This document shows, piece after piece, positions 54,945 through 62,760 of a stretch of 64,000 nt of DNA. Positions within the stretch are counted from its first letter, which is position 1. Each line of letters starts with the position of its first letter. The stretch spans positions 34,378-98,377 of the forward strand of contig NZ_NMPZ01000013.1 of assembly GCF_002224675.1 (NCBI RefSeq), in the 5' to 3' direction. Source of the stretch: Segatella copri. Lineage in GTDB: Bacteria > Bacteroidota > Bacteroidia > Bacteroidales > Bacteroidaceae. A program made the position numbers and the translations under genes. The notes below the pieces were generated by a model, which worked only from the letters and a program-made list of their open reading frames with translations, did no database searches and was not told the DNA's origin.

Positions 54945-54984
54945 AACGATTGCAGAAATTGGAAACGATTGCGGGAACGTTTGC
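54945..54984 (+). promoter_or_regulatory. Operator array C: three LacI-type sites
   Basis: AACGATTGC (54945-54953), 10-nt spacer, AACGATTGC (54964-54972), GGG, AACGTTTGC (54976-54984). The first site, TGCAAACGATTGCA, exactly fits the LacI-family consensus TGnAAnCGnTTnCA. Confidence 0.85.
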
Positions 54985-55005
54985 AGAAAGTTTAGATGAT
55001 TTTTC

Positions 55006-55037
55006 TTTGCGAAGGTAGCTGAAAAATGCTACCTTTG
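55006..55037 (+). promoter_or_regulatory. Fructokinase promoter
   Basis: TTTG (55006-55009), a 20-nt spacer and TACCTTTG (55030-55037). It lies inside a longer open frame, so the ATG at 55080 is preferred as the start. Confidence 0.75.
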
Positions 55038-55079
55038 CAACAAAAATCAAGTAACATCTCTAACATTCTTAAAGTAAAA

Positions 55080-55970
55080 ATGACAATGGAAAAGAAACAA
55101 TCAGTGATAGGTATCGGTGAGGCACTCTTCGATGTGCTTCCAGAAGGAAAGAAGCTAGGTGGCGCTCCTGCCAACTTTGCTTACCATGTTTCACAGTTCG
55201 GACTCAATAGCTGTGCGGTCAGCGCAATGGGCGATGATGAGCTGGGCAAGGAACTGGAGAAGGAACTCAACGATCACCATCTCAACTATCAGATAGATAA
55301 GGTAGCCTACCCTACAGGCACCGTCCAGGTTTCACTCGATGCCAACGGCATTCCTTGCTACGACATCAAGGAGGGAGCAGCCTGGGACAACATCCCCTAC
55401 ACGCCAACCCTGGAGAAGTTGGCAAAGAATTGCACCGCAGCCTGCTTCGGTTCGCTGGCTCAGCGTAACGAGGTTTCCCGTAACACCATCTACCGCTTCC
55501 TCGACCACATGCCTAAGGGAGAAGGAATCCTCAAGATCTTCGACATCAATCTCCGTCAGGGATTCTATGATAAGGATATTATCACCGAGAGCATCAAGCG
55601 ATGCAACATCCTCAAGATCAACGACGAGGAATTGATTACCGTAAGCCGCATCTTCGGCTATCCGGGCATCGACCTGGAGAACAAATGCTGGCTCCTCTTG
55701 GGCAAGTACAATCTGAAGATGCTCATTCTTACCTGCGGTGTAAACGGCAGCTACGTATTCACCCCTGGCGAAGTTTCGTTTATAGAGACTCCGAAGGTAG
55801 AAGTGGCAGACACTGTGGGTGCAGGCGATTCATTCACAGGTGCATTCGTGGCAAGCATCTTGAAGGGCAAGAGCGTCAGAGAGGCACATGAATTGGCAGT
55901 AAAGGTTTCAGCATTCGTCTGTACACAGAATGGAGCCATGCCTGTTTTGCCTGATGAATTTACCAAGTAA
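55080..55970 (+). CDS. PfkB family carbohydrate kinase, probable fructokinase
   Basis: A 296-residue ribokinase-fold sugar kinase, most likely phosphorylating fructose made by the two neighbouring polyol dehydrogenases. N-terminal GIGEALFDVLPEGKKLGGAP (about 11-30, di-Gly hinge), and the C-terminal ATP/anion-hole motif ADTVGAGDSFTGAF (catalytic Asp about 247). The start at 55080 (MTMEKKQ) or 55086 is chosen because the promoter lies downstream of 55026. It has its own promoter and operator array C. Confidence 0.9.
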   Translation: MTMEKKQSVIGIGEALFDVLPEGKKLGGAPANFAYHVSQFGLNSCAVSAMGDDELGKELEKELNDHHLNYQIDKVAYPTGTVQVSLDANGIPCYDIKEGAAWDNIPYTPTLEKLAKNCTAACFGSLAQRNEVSRNTIYRFLDHMPKGEGILKIFDINLRQGFYDKDIITESIKRCNILKINDEELITVSRIFGYPGIDLENKCWLLLGKYNLKMLILTCGVNGSYVFTPGEVSFIETPKVEVADTVGAGDSFTGAFVASILKGKSVREAHELAVKVSAFVCTQNGAMPVLPDEFTK

Positions 55971-56113
55971 AGCCACATTTGCCCAAAGTTATTGCGAAGA
56001 TTATTTTCATACAAATATAAAGTTTCGTTAATTTTGATTTTTAGTTAAGGTTTATAAGGTTCAAAAAGTTATTAGTTTAATTAGGTTCAAAAAGTTTATT
56101 TTGTAGTTAAACC

Positions 56114-56848
56114 ATGAAAAGAATTGTAGTTATTGTTTTGATGATGGCAGCGTGTCTGGGAAATGCCCAGGCACAGCTCCATCTGAAAGCCAACGTGCAG
56201 AATAATCATCTGTGGCGTGGCATGGAAGTTTCCGACGGCATCGTCCTCCTCACCGACCTGAGCTATACGATGGCCAACGACCACGTTACCGTGGGACTTT
56301 GGGGTGGCTGCAACTCGGAAGGCTCCTACAAGGAGTTTAACCATTATCTGAATCTGAAGGCTGGCGGTTGGGGATTCGCCCTGTGGGACACCTACAACTT
56401 CTCCCCTGGTGCCACCTATAATAATAAGGAATACTGGAACTACTCAGCCCATACCACGGGCCGATTCCTCGATGCCACATTGAGCTACCGTTTCCAGGAA
56501 GAAAAGTTTCCACTGCTCCTGAGCTGGTCAACGGTAGTCTTCGGACGCGACCGCAACAGCAGCAATACAGAGCAGAAATATTCCACCTTCGCCTATGCGG
56601 AATATCCAATCTACCAGAAGGATGGCTGGAAGGTAGATGCAGGAGTAGGTGGAGCCTTCGCCCTGAACAGAGCTGGCGAGGATGCCCACTTCTTCGGAAC
56701 CACGGCAGGCATCGTTCACGTATCACTGCAAGCCACCCACGATCTCAAGCTCGGCAACTACACCGTTCCGGTTTACGCCAAGGGCATGTGGAATCCGCAG
56801 AGCAACGAGAGCTATTTCCAGATTGGAGCAGAAATCATCCGCTTCTAA
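56114..56848 (+). CDS. Hypothetical small outer-membrane beta-barrel protein
   Basis: A 244-residue exported protein: signal peptide MKRIVVIVLMMAACLGNAQA, then alternating aromatic/polar strands (LHLKANVQNNHLWRGMEVSD, VTVGLWGGCN, FNHYLNLKAGGWGFALWDTY) and a C-terminal YFQIGAEIIRF ending in Phe, typical of outer membrane barrels. The N-terminal LWRGMEVSDG pattern faintly recalls Gcw_chp-type porin-like proteins. It follows the fructokinase by 143 nt and might be a polyol or sugar porin of that regulon, but this is only context. Confidence 0.65.
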   Translation: MKRIVVIVLMMAACLGNAQAQLHLKANVQNNHLWRGMEVSDGIVLLTDLSYTMANDHVTVGLWGGCNSEGSYKEFNHYLNLKAGGWGFALWDTYNFSPGATYNNKEYWNYSAHTTGRFLDATLSYRFQEEKFPLLLSWSTVVFGRDRNSSNTEQKYSTFAYAEYPIYQKDGWKVDAGVGGAFALNRAGEDAHFFGTTAGIVHVSLQATHDLKLGNYTVPVYAKGMWNPQSNESYFQIGAEIIRF

Positions 56849-56904
56849 ATCTTCAAAAAACACAGACAGTTTTATCATAACAATCATCTAAACACAAATT
56901 CATT

Positions 56905-57294
56905 ATGAAGATTAAAGATTTTACAACAGGCGTGCAGCACATCGGCATTCCTACCAACGACATCAACAAGACCATTGAGTTTTATCATGCCCTGGGCTTC
57001 GAAACAGCCCTCCGCACAGTGAACGGCACCGAGGAAGTAGCCTTCCTCCAGCTCCACAATCTCATCATCGAGACCTATCAGAACCATCAGGCTAAGATGG
57101 AATATGGTGCCGTTGACCACATCGCCATCGATGTAAAGAACATAGACGATCTCTTTCTGGTAGTGAAGGAAGCTGGCACCTTCAAGATGCTGGATCAGCA
57201 GGTAAATGGTCTTCCTTTCTGGGAGAACGGCGTAAAGTTCTTCACCATTGAGGGGCCAAACAAGGAGAAAATCGAATTCTGCGAAAAACTATAA
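56905..57294 (+). CDS. VOC (glyoxalase/bleomycin-resistance fold) protein
   Basis: A 129-residue VOC-superfamily protein with paired beta-alpha-beta-beta-beta modules: VQHIGIPTNDINKTIEFYHA (about 11-30) and VDHIAIDVKNIDDLFLVVKE (about 71-90). Metal ligand candidates are His13, Glu near 50, His73 and Glu near the C-terminus (KIEFCEKL). Substrate unknown; glyoxalase I-like or sugar-phosphate epimerase-like activity is possible. Ends in a strong terminator. Confidence 0.8.
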   Translation: MKIKDFTTGVQHIGIPTNDINKTIEFYHALGFETALRTVNGTEEVAFLQLHNLIIETYQNHQAKMEYGAVDHIAIDVKNIDDLFLVVKEAGTFKMLDQQVNGLPFWENGVKFFTIEGPNKEKIEFCEKL

Positions 57295-57361
57295 CCCGCC
57301 AGCTGGCTTTTAGATAAAAACAGATTACTATAGCAATATAAGAGAGAGATAATAAATGACG

Positions 57362-57418
57362 AAAGTCCAGCTTGGAGCCTTTCTGAGAGAGAGGCATCCG
57401 AGTTGGACTTTCTTTTTT
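57362..57418. terminator. Terminator between the VOC and cupin genes
   Basis: GAAAGTCCAgCTTGGAgCC pairs with GGcATCCgAGtTGGACTTTC, then TTTTTT. Confidence 0.8.
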
Positions 57419-57468
57419 CGTTTTCCTTGAGGAATATGATGCGTTTCCCTGATGATGTTTCAAGGATA

Positions 57469-57801
57469 TTAATGATGCTCAGGCACAATGGCGAGATACA
57501 CCAGATCATGGTCGGTGAGGTTCTCCATATAATGAGCATGGTTCATCGGGCAGTAATGCACCTGTCCCTGGCGAACCTCCTCCACGGTATCATCATAATG
57601 GAAAGTAGCAGTGCCGCTTACCACATAGATAATCTCGCAGTTGCCCTCATGAGTATGAAGACCAGTTGATGCACCCGGACGCAAGGTAGAATACATAATC
57701 TTCACCTTGTCATCCACATAGTTACGAGTATCGAGTTTACCCTGTCCACCCTTGAAGCCCTCCAAATGAGCCTCAGCAATCTTTTCGAAATCTATTACCA
57801 T
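57469..57801 (-). CDS. Cupin domain protein
   Basis: A 110-residue single-domain cupin. Cupin motif 1 lies in STGLHTHEGNCEIIYVVSGT (metal ligands His54, His56 and Glu60 region) and motif 2 in GQVHYCPMNHAHYMENL (His near 84). It probably binds a sugar or small acid. It is transcribed behind the NUDIX gene on the same strand, 64 nt away. Confidence 0.82.
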   Translation of the reverse strand: MVIDFEKIAEAHLEGFKGGQGKLDTRNYVDDKVKIMYSTLRPGASTGLHTHEGNCEIIYVVSGTATFHYDDTVEEVRQGQVHYCPMNHAHYMENLTDHDLVYLAIVPEHH

Positions 57802-57865
57802 CTTTATAATGTTTATTGTTTAATGTCTAATATTTACTTGGCTTTTATAAATGAAGCCATACAGC

Positions 57866-58414
57866 TTACTTTGCTTTCGCAAAATACTTCCATAGCGGAG
57901 CCGCCATCAGGCTTTGCCAGATTTCTCCCTTCTCCAGCATATCCATCACTTCTTCCCTGGAGAAGAGGCGAACCTCGATATCCTCAGCCTGGTCAAGATG
58001 CTGAACATCCATGCGCTCCACATCCGTAGCCAGATAACAATGGGTAAGATTGGTATGCGTGCTTGGGTTGGCAGAAATCGTCATCCACTTCTGCCAGTTA
58101 CCGCCTCCGAATCCAGTCTCTTCCATCAGCTCTCGCTTGGCAGCCACCATCGGATCCTCGCCCTTCTCTATCACTCCGGCACAGAGTTCATTCACCGTCT
58201 TCCCTATTGCATAGCGATACTGGCGAACAAAGACGAACTCTCCCTCCTTCGTAATGGCGATGGTATTTACCCAATCAGGATATTCCAGCACGTAATATTC
58301 ATCAATGATGGCACCCGTAGGCAATTCTACCTTATCCACTCGTGCCGTGAGCCAAGGCTTCTCTATCAGATACTTCTGAGAGAGCGTCTTCCATTTCATA
58401 TCTTTATCAGCCAT
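57866..58414 (-). CDS. NUDIX hydrolase (ADP-sugar pyrophosphatase-like)
   Basis: A 182-residue NUDIX enzyme hydrolysing nucleoside diphosphate-linked substrates. The Nudix box lies in GVIEKGEDPMVAAKRELMEE then TGFGGG (about 80-103). Upstream VFVRQYRYAIGKTVNELCAG fits the ADP-ribose or ADP-sugar pyrophosphatase subgroup. A TACTTTTG -7 box (58464-58471) lies upstream on the minus strand, divergent from the GAF gene. Confidence 0.88.
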   Translation of the reverse strand: MADKDMKWKTLSQKYLIEKPWLTARVDKVELPTGAIIDEYYVLEYPDWVNTIAITKEGEFVFVRQYRYAIGKTVNELCAGVIEKGEDPMVAAKRELMEETGFGGGNWQKWMTISANPSTHTNLTHCYLATDVERMDVQHLDQAEDIEVRLFSREEVMDMLEKGEIWQSLMAAPLWKYFAKAK

Positions 58415-58463
58415 TTTCTTACTTCATTTAAAATCAGACTTTTCTTTATCTTAATTGATGGTG

Positions 58464-58542
58464 CAAAAGTACGAAAAAAGATTGAAAGGATAGAAATATT
58501 TCTATAAAAAAGACAGTTTTCCAATTATTTTTGTTACTTTTG
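58464..58542. promoter_or_regulatory. Divergent promoters of the NUDIX and GAF genes
   Basis: Minus strand: TACTTTTG at 58464-58471 for NUDIX. Plus strand: TACTTTTG at 58535-58542 for GAF. The -33 boxes are weak. Part of this spacer (58438-58493) is copied at 60815. Confidence 0.6.
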
Positions 58543-58595
58543 CAGAGATAGAATATCTAAACAGATAATAGACAGAATTGAAAAGTAAAGACATC

Positions 58596-59153
58596 ATGGC
58601 AGAACATCTTATTATAAAAGGAGAAACGAAGGAGGAACTTTACGCTACGCTCCTCCCACAGCTCAAGTCACTCGTAGAGGGCGAAAACGACATCATCGCC
58701 AATATGGCGAATATTTCAGCATGCATCATGGACACCTTCCACTTCTGGTGGGTGGGCTTCTACCGGGTCATCGACGGAACTCTTGTGCTGGGTCCTTTCC
58801 AGGGACCGCTGGCCTGCACCCGCATCAAACGGGGCAAGGGAGTTTGCGGAACGGCTTGGGACAAGGCGGAAACCATCGTGGTAAAAGATGTTGAGAAATT
58901 TCCAGGGCATATTGCCTGCAGCAGCGCCTCCCGTTCAGAGATTGTTGTACCCGTTATCCGAAACGGTGAGGTGATCGCCGTACTGGATATTGACAGTGAA
59001 CACCTCAATACCTTTGATGACATTGACAAGGAATGGCTGGAGAAAGTGGCAGAATTATTTGCCGCCAAAGCGCCATCCAACCTATTTTTAGCCCCTAATT
59101 TTAGAAGATTTAACCCATTCTTAGCCCCTAACACTAGTGTTATTATTTATTAA
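58596..59153 (+). CDS. GAF-domain free methionine-(R)-sulfoxide reductase with altered C-terminus
   Basis: A GAF protein of the fRMsr/YebR family that reduces free methionine-R-sulfoxide. Signatures are CIMDTFHFWWVGFYRVIDGT (about 40-59), GKGVCGTAWDKAETI (Cys about 86) and HIACSSASRSEIVVP (Cys about 110). The start MAEHLIIKGE at 58596 is preferred over 58578. After the expected end (DKEWLEKVAELFAAKAPS) the frame runs into a 33-bp repeat and adds about 18 foreign residues (FLAPNFRRFNPFLAPNTS). The natural 3' end appears to be displaced to 61582-61641, where a parallel sequence ends KAPSQA-stop. Confidence 0.85.
   Translation: MAEHLIIKGETKEELYATLLPQLKSLVEGENDIIANMANISACIMDTFHFWWVGFYRVIDGTLVLGPFQGPLACTRIKRGKGVCGTAWDKAETIVVKDVEKFPGHIACSSASRSEIVVPVIRNGEVIAVLDIDSEHLNTFDDIDKEWLEKVAELFAAKAPSNLFLAPNFRRFNPFLAPNTSVIIY
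59088..59131 (+). repeat. 33-bp repeat array, left copy
   Basis: TTAGCCCCTAATTTTAGAAG plus ATTTAACCCATTC (59088-59120), then a partial second unit TTAGCCCCTAA. The same 33-bp unit occurs at 60893-60943. Confidence 0.85.
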
Positions 59154-59201
59154 AATCGTAATTTTTCACTGCTAATTGTTCTATTTCTTCAGGATTTTAA
59201 G

Positions 59202-59209
59202 TAACTTTG
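59202..59209 (+). promoter_or_regulatory. -7 box of the tannase-like gene
   Basis: TAACTTTG at 59202-59209, 25 nt before the ATG; the -33 box is weak. Confidence 0.5.
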
Positions 59210-59234
59210 CATCGTTCAAATATATCAAGTAACA

Positions 59235-60755
59235 ATGAAGAAGTTTTTCGTAGCATCGCTGGCCTTGGTACTTTGTGTATGTGCCCAGGCAGCGAAGAAG
59301 CCTACACCAAAGTTGGTGTTTGATGCTTCGAAAGGCGTGGCGGGGTCTGTTACCCTTCCTAATGGGAAGAAGGTCAACTATACTGCTTACACAAATTTGT
59401 ATTATGTTACTCATGTAGAGGATTCTACGTATCAGTACATGAATGTGTTTGTTCCTGAGGGTGCAACGCAATCCACTCCTATCTTTATGCCCAATTATGT
59501 GGGTGGCTATATGGCAGCTGCTCCAAGGATGATAGATGAGGGTGATGCATCAGGTAGAGCTTTAGCAGAAGGCTATGTTGTAGCTATACCTGGTGCAAGA
59601 GGTAGAAACTCTATGATTGTACAGAAGGGAAAGACAGTTTATACGGGTCGTGCTCCTAAGGGACTGCTTGATTTGAAAGCGGCAGTTCGCTATCTGCGTT
59701 TCTTTGACAGGGATATGCTGGGTGATGCCGAGCATATTATTACCGATGGAACAAGTGCAGGTGGAGCTATGTCGTCTTTATTGGGTTCCACCGGCAATAA
59801 TCCTTCTTATGAGCCTATGCTCAAAGCCATGGGAGCAGCTGATACAAGAGACGATGTTTTTGCGGCAGTTTGTTTTTGCCCTATCATCGATCTTGACCAT
59901 GCGGATATGGCGTATGAGTGGTTGTATGGAGGTGTGGATGAAAAGATCCGACCTGTAACGAGCGAGCAAGTTGCTGTTTCTAAGGAGTTGGCTGCACAAT
60001 TTCCTGCTTACATCAATAGTTTGGGACTAAAGAAAAAGGACGGAAGTGATTTGAACGCAGACAACTATCGTGATTATATCAATCAGCTTTTGATGACAAG
60101 TGCTCAGGATGCAAAGGATTATGGTGCTGATATACCAGATAGTATTGGATTTTCATTCTCTTCAGGCATGAAGTTCATTGCTCCTATGAATGGTGGCAAG
60201 AAGCAGGGAGAAATGAAGTTTCCAATGGATGTGCCAAAAGATGGTCCTAAGATGATGCCAATGAGAAATAAGTCAAAGGGAGAATACATCACTGGTCTTG
60301 ACTTGGATAAGTATCTTTCTTATGTGGCAAATAAGACAGCCCTAAAAGGTGTGCCGGCTTTCGATAGTAAAGGAGTAGCAGGAAGTAAGGCCAGTGGAGA
60401 AAATGAGGAGTTTGGCAATAGCAAGGGTAGTTCTGTTAACTTTACCACCTATTCGTTGGTAAAAGCCACAGGAAATTCCAAAGCTGTTCTTGGCAAGGAA
60501 ATAGAAGAGAATGTAAGGTTGCTCAATCCGATGTGTATGATGGATGAAGAAGGTTCTTGCATTGCACCTCATTGGTACATCCGTCATGGAGCCATAGACA
60601 GAGACACGGCGTTCCCTATTCCTATCAACTTGGCTACCAAGCTTGCAAACAAGGGTAAGGATGTTAACTTCAAGCTGCCTTGGAATCGTCCTCACTCAGG
60701 TGATTACGCCTTGAACGAACTTTTTGGATGGATTCGCTCGATTTGCGGTAAATAG
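59235..60755 (+). CDS. Tannase-like (subtype B) exported carboxylesterase
   Basis: A 506-residue alpha/beta hydrolase with signal peptide (MKKFFVASLALVLCVCAQAA). The nucleophile is Ser174 in ITDGTSAGGAMS. The Asp/His pair is in WYIRHGAIDRDTAF (Asp455) and WNRPHSGDYALNE (His487), the arrangement of subtype B tannases, which hydrolyse galloyl esters of plant tannins. Substrate specificity is inferred. Its codon use is more AT-rich than neighbours (many T-ending codons), it is flanked by 33-bp direct repeats and lies inside a disrupted GAF locus, so it was probably acquired horizontally. A terminator follows. Confidence 0.75.
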   Translation: MKKFFVASLALVLCVCAQAAKKPTPKLVFDASKGVAGSVTLPNGKKVNYTAYTNLYYVTHVEDSTYQYMNVFVPEGATQSTPIFMPNYVGGYMAAAPRMIDEGDASGRALAEGYVVAIPGARGRNSMIVQKGKTVYTGRAPKGLLDLKAAVRYLRFFDRDMLGDAEHIITDGTSAGGAMSSLLGSTGNNPSYEPMLKAMGAADTRDDVFAAVCFCPIIDLDHADMAYEWLYGGVDEKIRPVTSEQVAVSKELAAQFPAYINSLGLKKKDGSDLNADNYRDYINQLLMTSAQDAKDYGADIPDSIGFSFSSGMKFIAPMNGGKKQGEMKFPMDVPKDGPKMMPMRNKSKGEYITGLDLDKYLSYVANKTALKGVPAFDSKGVAGSKASGENEEFGNSKGSSVNFTTYSLVKATGNSKAVLGKEIEENVRLLNPMCMMDEEGSCIAPHWYIRHGAIDRDTAFPIPINLATKLANKGKDVNFKLPWNRPHSGDYALNELFGWIRSICGK

Positions 60756-60780
60756 AGAAATATTTGGGATGAAACTCTTT

Positions 60781-60818
60781 CTCCTCTCTTGTGTCTTTGC
60801 AAGAGAGGAGATTTTTCT
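60781..60818 (+). terminator. Terminator of the tannase-like gene
   Basis: CTCCTCTCTT, 10-nt loop, AAGAGAGGAG, then ATTTTTCTTT. Confidence 0.9.
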
Positions 60819-60853
60819 TTATCAATTGATGGTACAAAAAAGATTGAAAAGTG
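60815..60853 (+). repeat. Partial copy of the NUDIX-GAF intergenic spacer
   Basis: TTTCTTTATC, AATTGATGGTACAAAA and AAGATTGAAA reproduce 58441-58487 in order, with a 2-nt and an 8-nt deletion; the latter removes the NUDIX -7 box. Confidence 0.65.
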
Positions 60854-60892
60854 AAAGATTGTGTTTCACGTATAAGACACTTCATACCATTC

Positions 60893-60943
60893 TTAGCCCC
60901 TAATTTTAGAAGATTTAACCCATTCTTAGCCCCTAATTTTAGA
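60893..60943 (+). repeat. 33-bp repeat array, right copy
   Basis: A full unit at 60893-60925 and TTAGCCCCTAATTTTAGA at 60926-60943; the full units of the two arrays are identical. Confidence 0.85.
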
Positions 60944-60951
60944 AAAACCAG

Positions 60952-60959
60952 TATCTTTG
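60952..60959 (+). promoter_or_regulatory. -7 box upstream of the truncated ATPase
   Basis: TATCTTTG, about 60 nt before the open frame at 61021. Confidence 0.45.
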
Positions 60960-61020
60960 CACCAGATTATCAATGTATTACGAATTATAAAAATATCTAA
61001 AAAGACATATAGACAATAAG

Positions 61021-61563
61021 GTGGACTGCGATGGTAATAGTGGGCAAATCAAGACTGCACTGGAAACACTGATTTTAGCAGGTCTTGTATATCCAGTCAC
61101 CCATACCTCTGCCAACGGAATTCCTTTAGGCGCAGAAATCAATGAGAAATACCGCCGCATGATATTTCTAGATACAGGCTTACTACAAAGCGTTTTAGAA
61201 CTGAATATAGCCGATTTTATCGCTACCACTGATATGCAAGTAATTAATCGAGGAGCTATTGCAGAAACCTTTGTAGGTAATGAGATTATAAAATCATCAC
61301 CATGCTACGAACCGCGATCATTATACTGCTGGCACAGAGAAAAAAGCGGCAGCAACGCAGAGGTGGATTATGTGGTTCAACTAGGCGACAAGATACGCCC
61401 TATTGAAGTAAAGTCGGGCATAAAAGGATCAATGCAAAGCATGCGTATTTTCCTCCAACAGAAAGGCATCGACTACGGAATCCGCACATCACTCGAAAAC
61501 TTTTCGTGTTATGACGACATCAGGGTATATCCGCTTTATGCTATCAAAAATATATTCAAATAA
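61021..61563 (+). pseudogene. C-terminal fragment of a DUF4143 ATP-binding protein
   Basis: 180 codons matching only the C-terminal DUF4143 part of AAA_14/DUF4143 ATPases: IKTALETLILAGLVYPVTHT, then RRMIFLDTGLLQSVLEL, GAIAETFVGNEII, LYCWHREKSGSNAEVDYVVQ and IRPIEVKSGIKGS. Intact family members carry about 200 further residues with Walker A and B before this, and these are absent. The frame starts without a convincing ATG (GTG at 61021). It lies between a partial GAF-locus copy and a GAF 3'-end remnant, so this is a rearranged remnant, probably non-functional. Confidence 0.8.
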
Positions 61564-61581
61564 AGAAATAAGATACCATAA

Positions 61582-61641
61582 ATGAATGGCAGGAGAAGAT
61601 GGCGGCATTATTTGCCGCCAAAGCGCCATCCCAAGCCTAGC
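61582..61641 (+). pseudogene. Remnant of the 3' end of a GAF (fRMsr) gene
   Basis: In frame it reads EWQEKMAALFAAKAPSQA then TAG, parallel to EWLEKVAELFAAKAPS at the end of the intact GAF gene (59030-59079). It overlaps the 3' end of the convergent PagL-like gene, whose last residues GLGWRFGGK are encoded by the other strand. Confidence 0.75.
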
Positions 61642-62759
61642 ATCAGATTGTTAGGAGTCTTGAAATCCACCAGACTGTAGCCGATGTGCAGCATGGCACG
61701 TCGGCTCACATGAATCTTCAGGGCAAGCACCTCATATACTCCCTTGAAGTCGTTGCGATTGCCAAGCAGATAGGTTCCCGCACCAAAGTTGATGCTGAAA
61801 TAAGGCATGGCAAACTCGCCACGAGCCGAAAGCCCCAGACCAGCCTGGGTACTAAACTTATGATTCACATCCTCGCCCCAAGGATCATTCTCCCTGCTAG
61901 CTGAACGGTCGTACACACCATCAAGCGAAGCACCCAAACTCAGCCACGGGTTCAACCGGTACATCGGGTTGACATTGAAGCCCATCACGGCATACTTGCC
62001 ATCCAGCAGATAGCTCGACACACCATCATGTGCTATACCCTGCTTCCATGCGCCATACAATACCACATCCGTGTAAAGTCCACGCCTATCCGGCAACTTC
62101 TCCCGCTCTACCTTCGGCACAGCCAATGGTTGTCGGTTGATGTAATAAGCCAGTCCCAATCTTATGCCGCCTGTGTTAAGTCCCATATTAGGATAAGTGG
62201 TGTTGCCATTAGAGAAATGAGTCAGCGAAATACCGGCATTCAGATCGAGATATTTCGAGAGCATCCACTTCATATACACATCAACATCAATATATGCCGT
62301 TGCCTTTGAGCCAATCACCTTGTTTTCAGGATTATTCAGCTCGTCATAGGCATTCCATCCGAACGCCATTCCCAGATTCCACTCATAGTTGAGCGACACC
62401 CTGCGGGATAGGTTCACAATCGGTGCCCCCTGAAACAGATACACGGATATCGGATTTGCCAGCCACTGGTTAAACTCATGTCTAGCCAAGCCTACACCCT
62501 GATACGCCCCCTGATAGATGGAGCCAGGTCTCACCTCCTCCTTATTCATGAAGGCATACTTCAGCGTAAAAGTCATGTCGTGATTCATCGTCCGGGCCTC
62601 ATCATTTCCTCCACGCAGAAACTCGTTGGTATGGAAGATGGTAGATGGCACCGCATCCAGTGCGATGCGGTGTATAGTCTTGCAGCTATCCTCCTGCGAG
62701 GAGGCCGGCAACGCCATAGCAGCAAGCATGGATATAACCAATAAACTTAGTTTCATCAT
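61608..62759 (-). CDS. PagL-like acyloxyacyl hydrolase (lipid A deacylase family)
   Basis: A 383-residue outer membrane protein of the lipid A 3-O-deacylase family (PF09411). Signal peptide MMKLSLLVISMLAAMALPAS; catalytic His181 and Ser183 in ISLTHFSNGNTTYPNMGLNT; the barrel ends in LMLGLGWRFGGK. It is longer than proteobacterial PagL (about 170 residues), as is usual in Bacteroidales. Likely trims lipid A acyl chains at the cell surface. Its 3' end overlaps the GAF remnant and gives a reference point for the rearrangement there. Confidence 0.82.
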   Translation of the reverse strand: MMKLSLLVISMLAAMALPASSQEDSCKTIHRIALDAVPSTIFHTNEFLRGGNDEARTMNHDMTFTLKYAFMNKEEVRPGSIYQGAYQGVGLARHEFNQWLANPISVYLFQGAPIVNLSRRVSLNYEWNLGMAFGWNAYDELNNPENKVIGSKATAYIDVDVYMKWMLSKYLDLNAGISLTHFSNGNTTYPNMGLNTGGIRLGLAYYINRQPLAVPKVEREKLPDRRGLYTDVVLYGAWKQGIAHDGVSSYLLDGKYAVMGFNVNPMYRLNPWLSLGASLDGVYDRSASRENDPWGEDVNHKFSTQAGLGLSARGEFAMPYFSINFGAGTYLLGNRNDFKGVYEVLALKIHVSRRAMLHIGYSLVDFKTPNNLMLGLGWRFGGK

Positions 62760-62760
62760 T

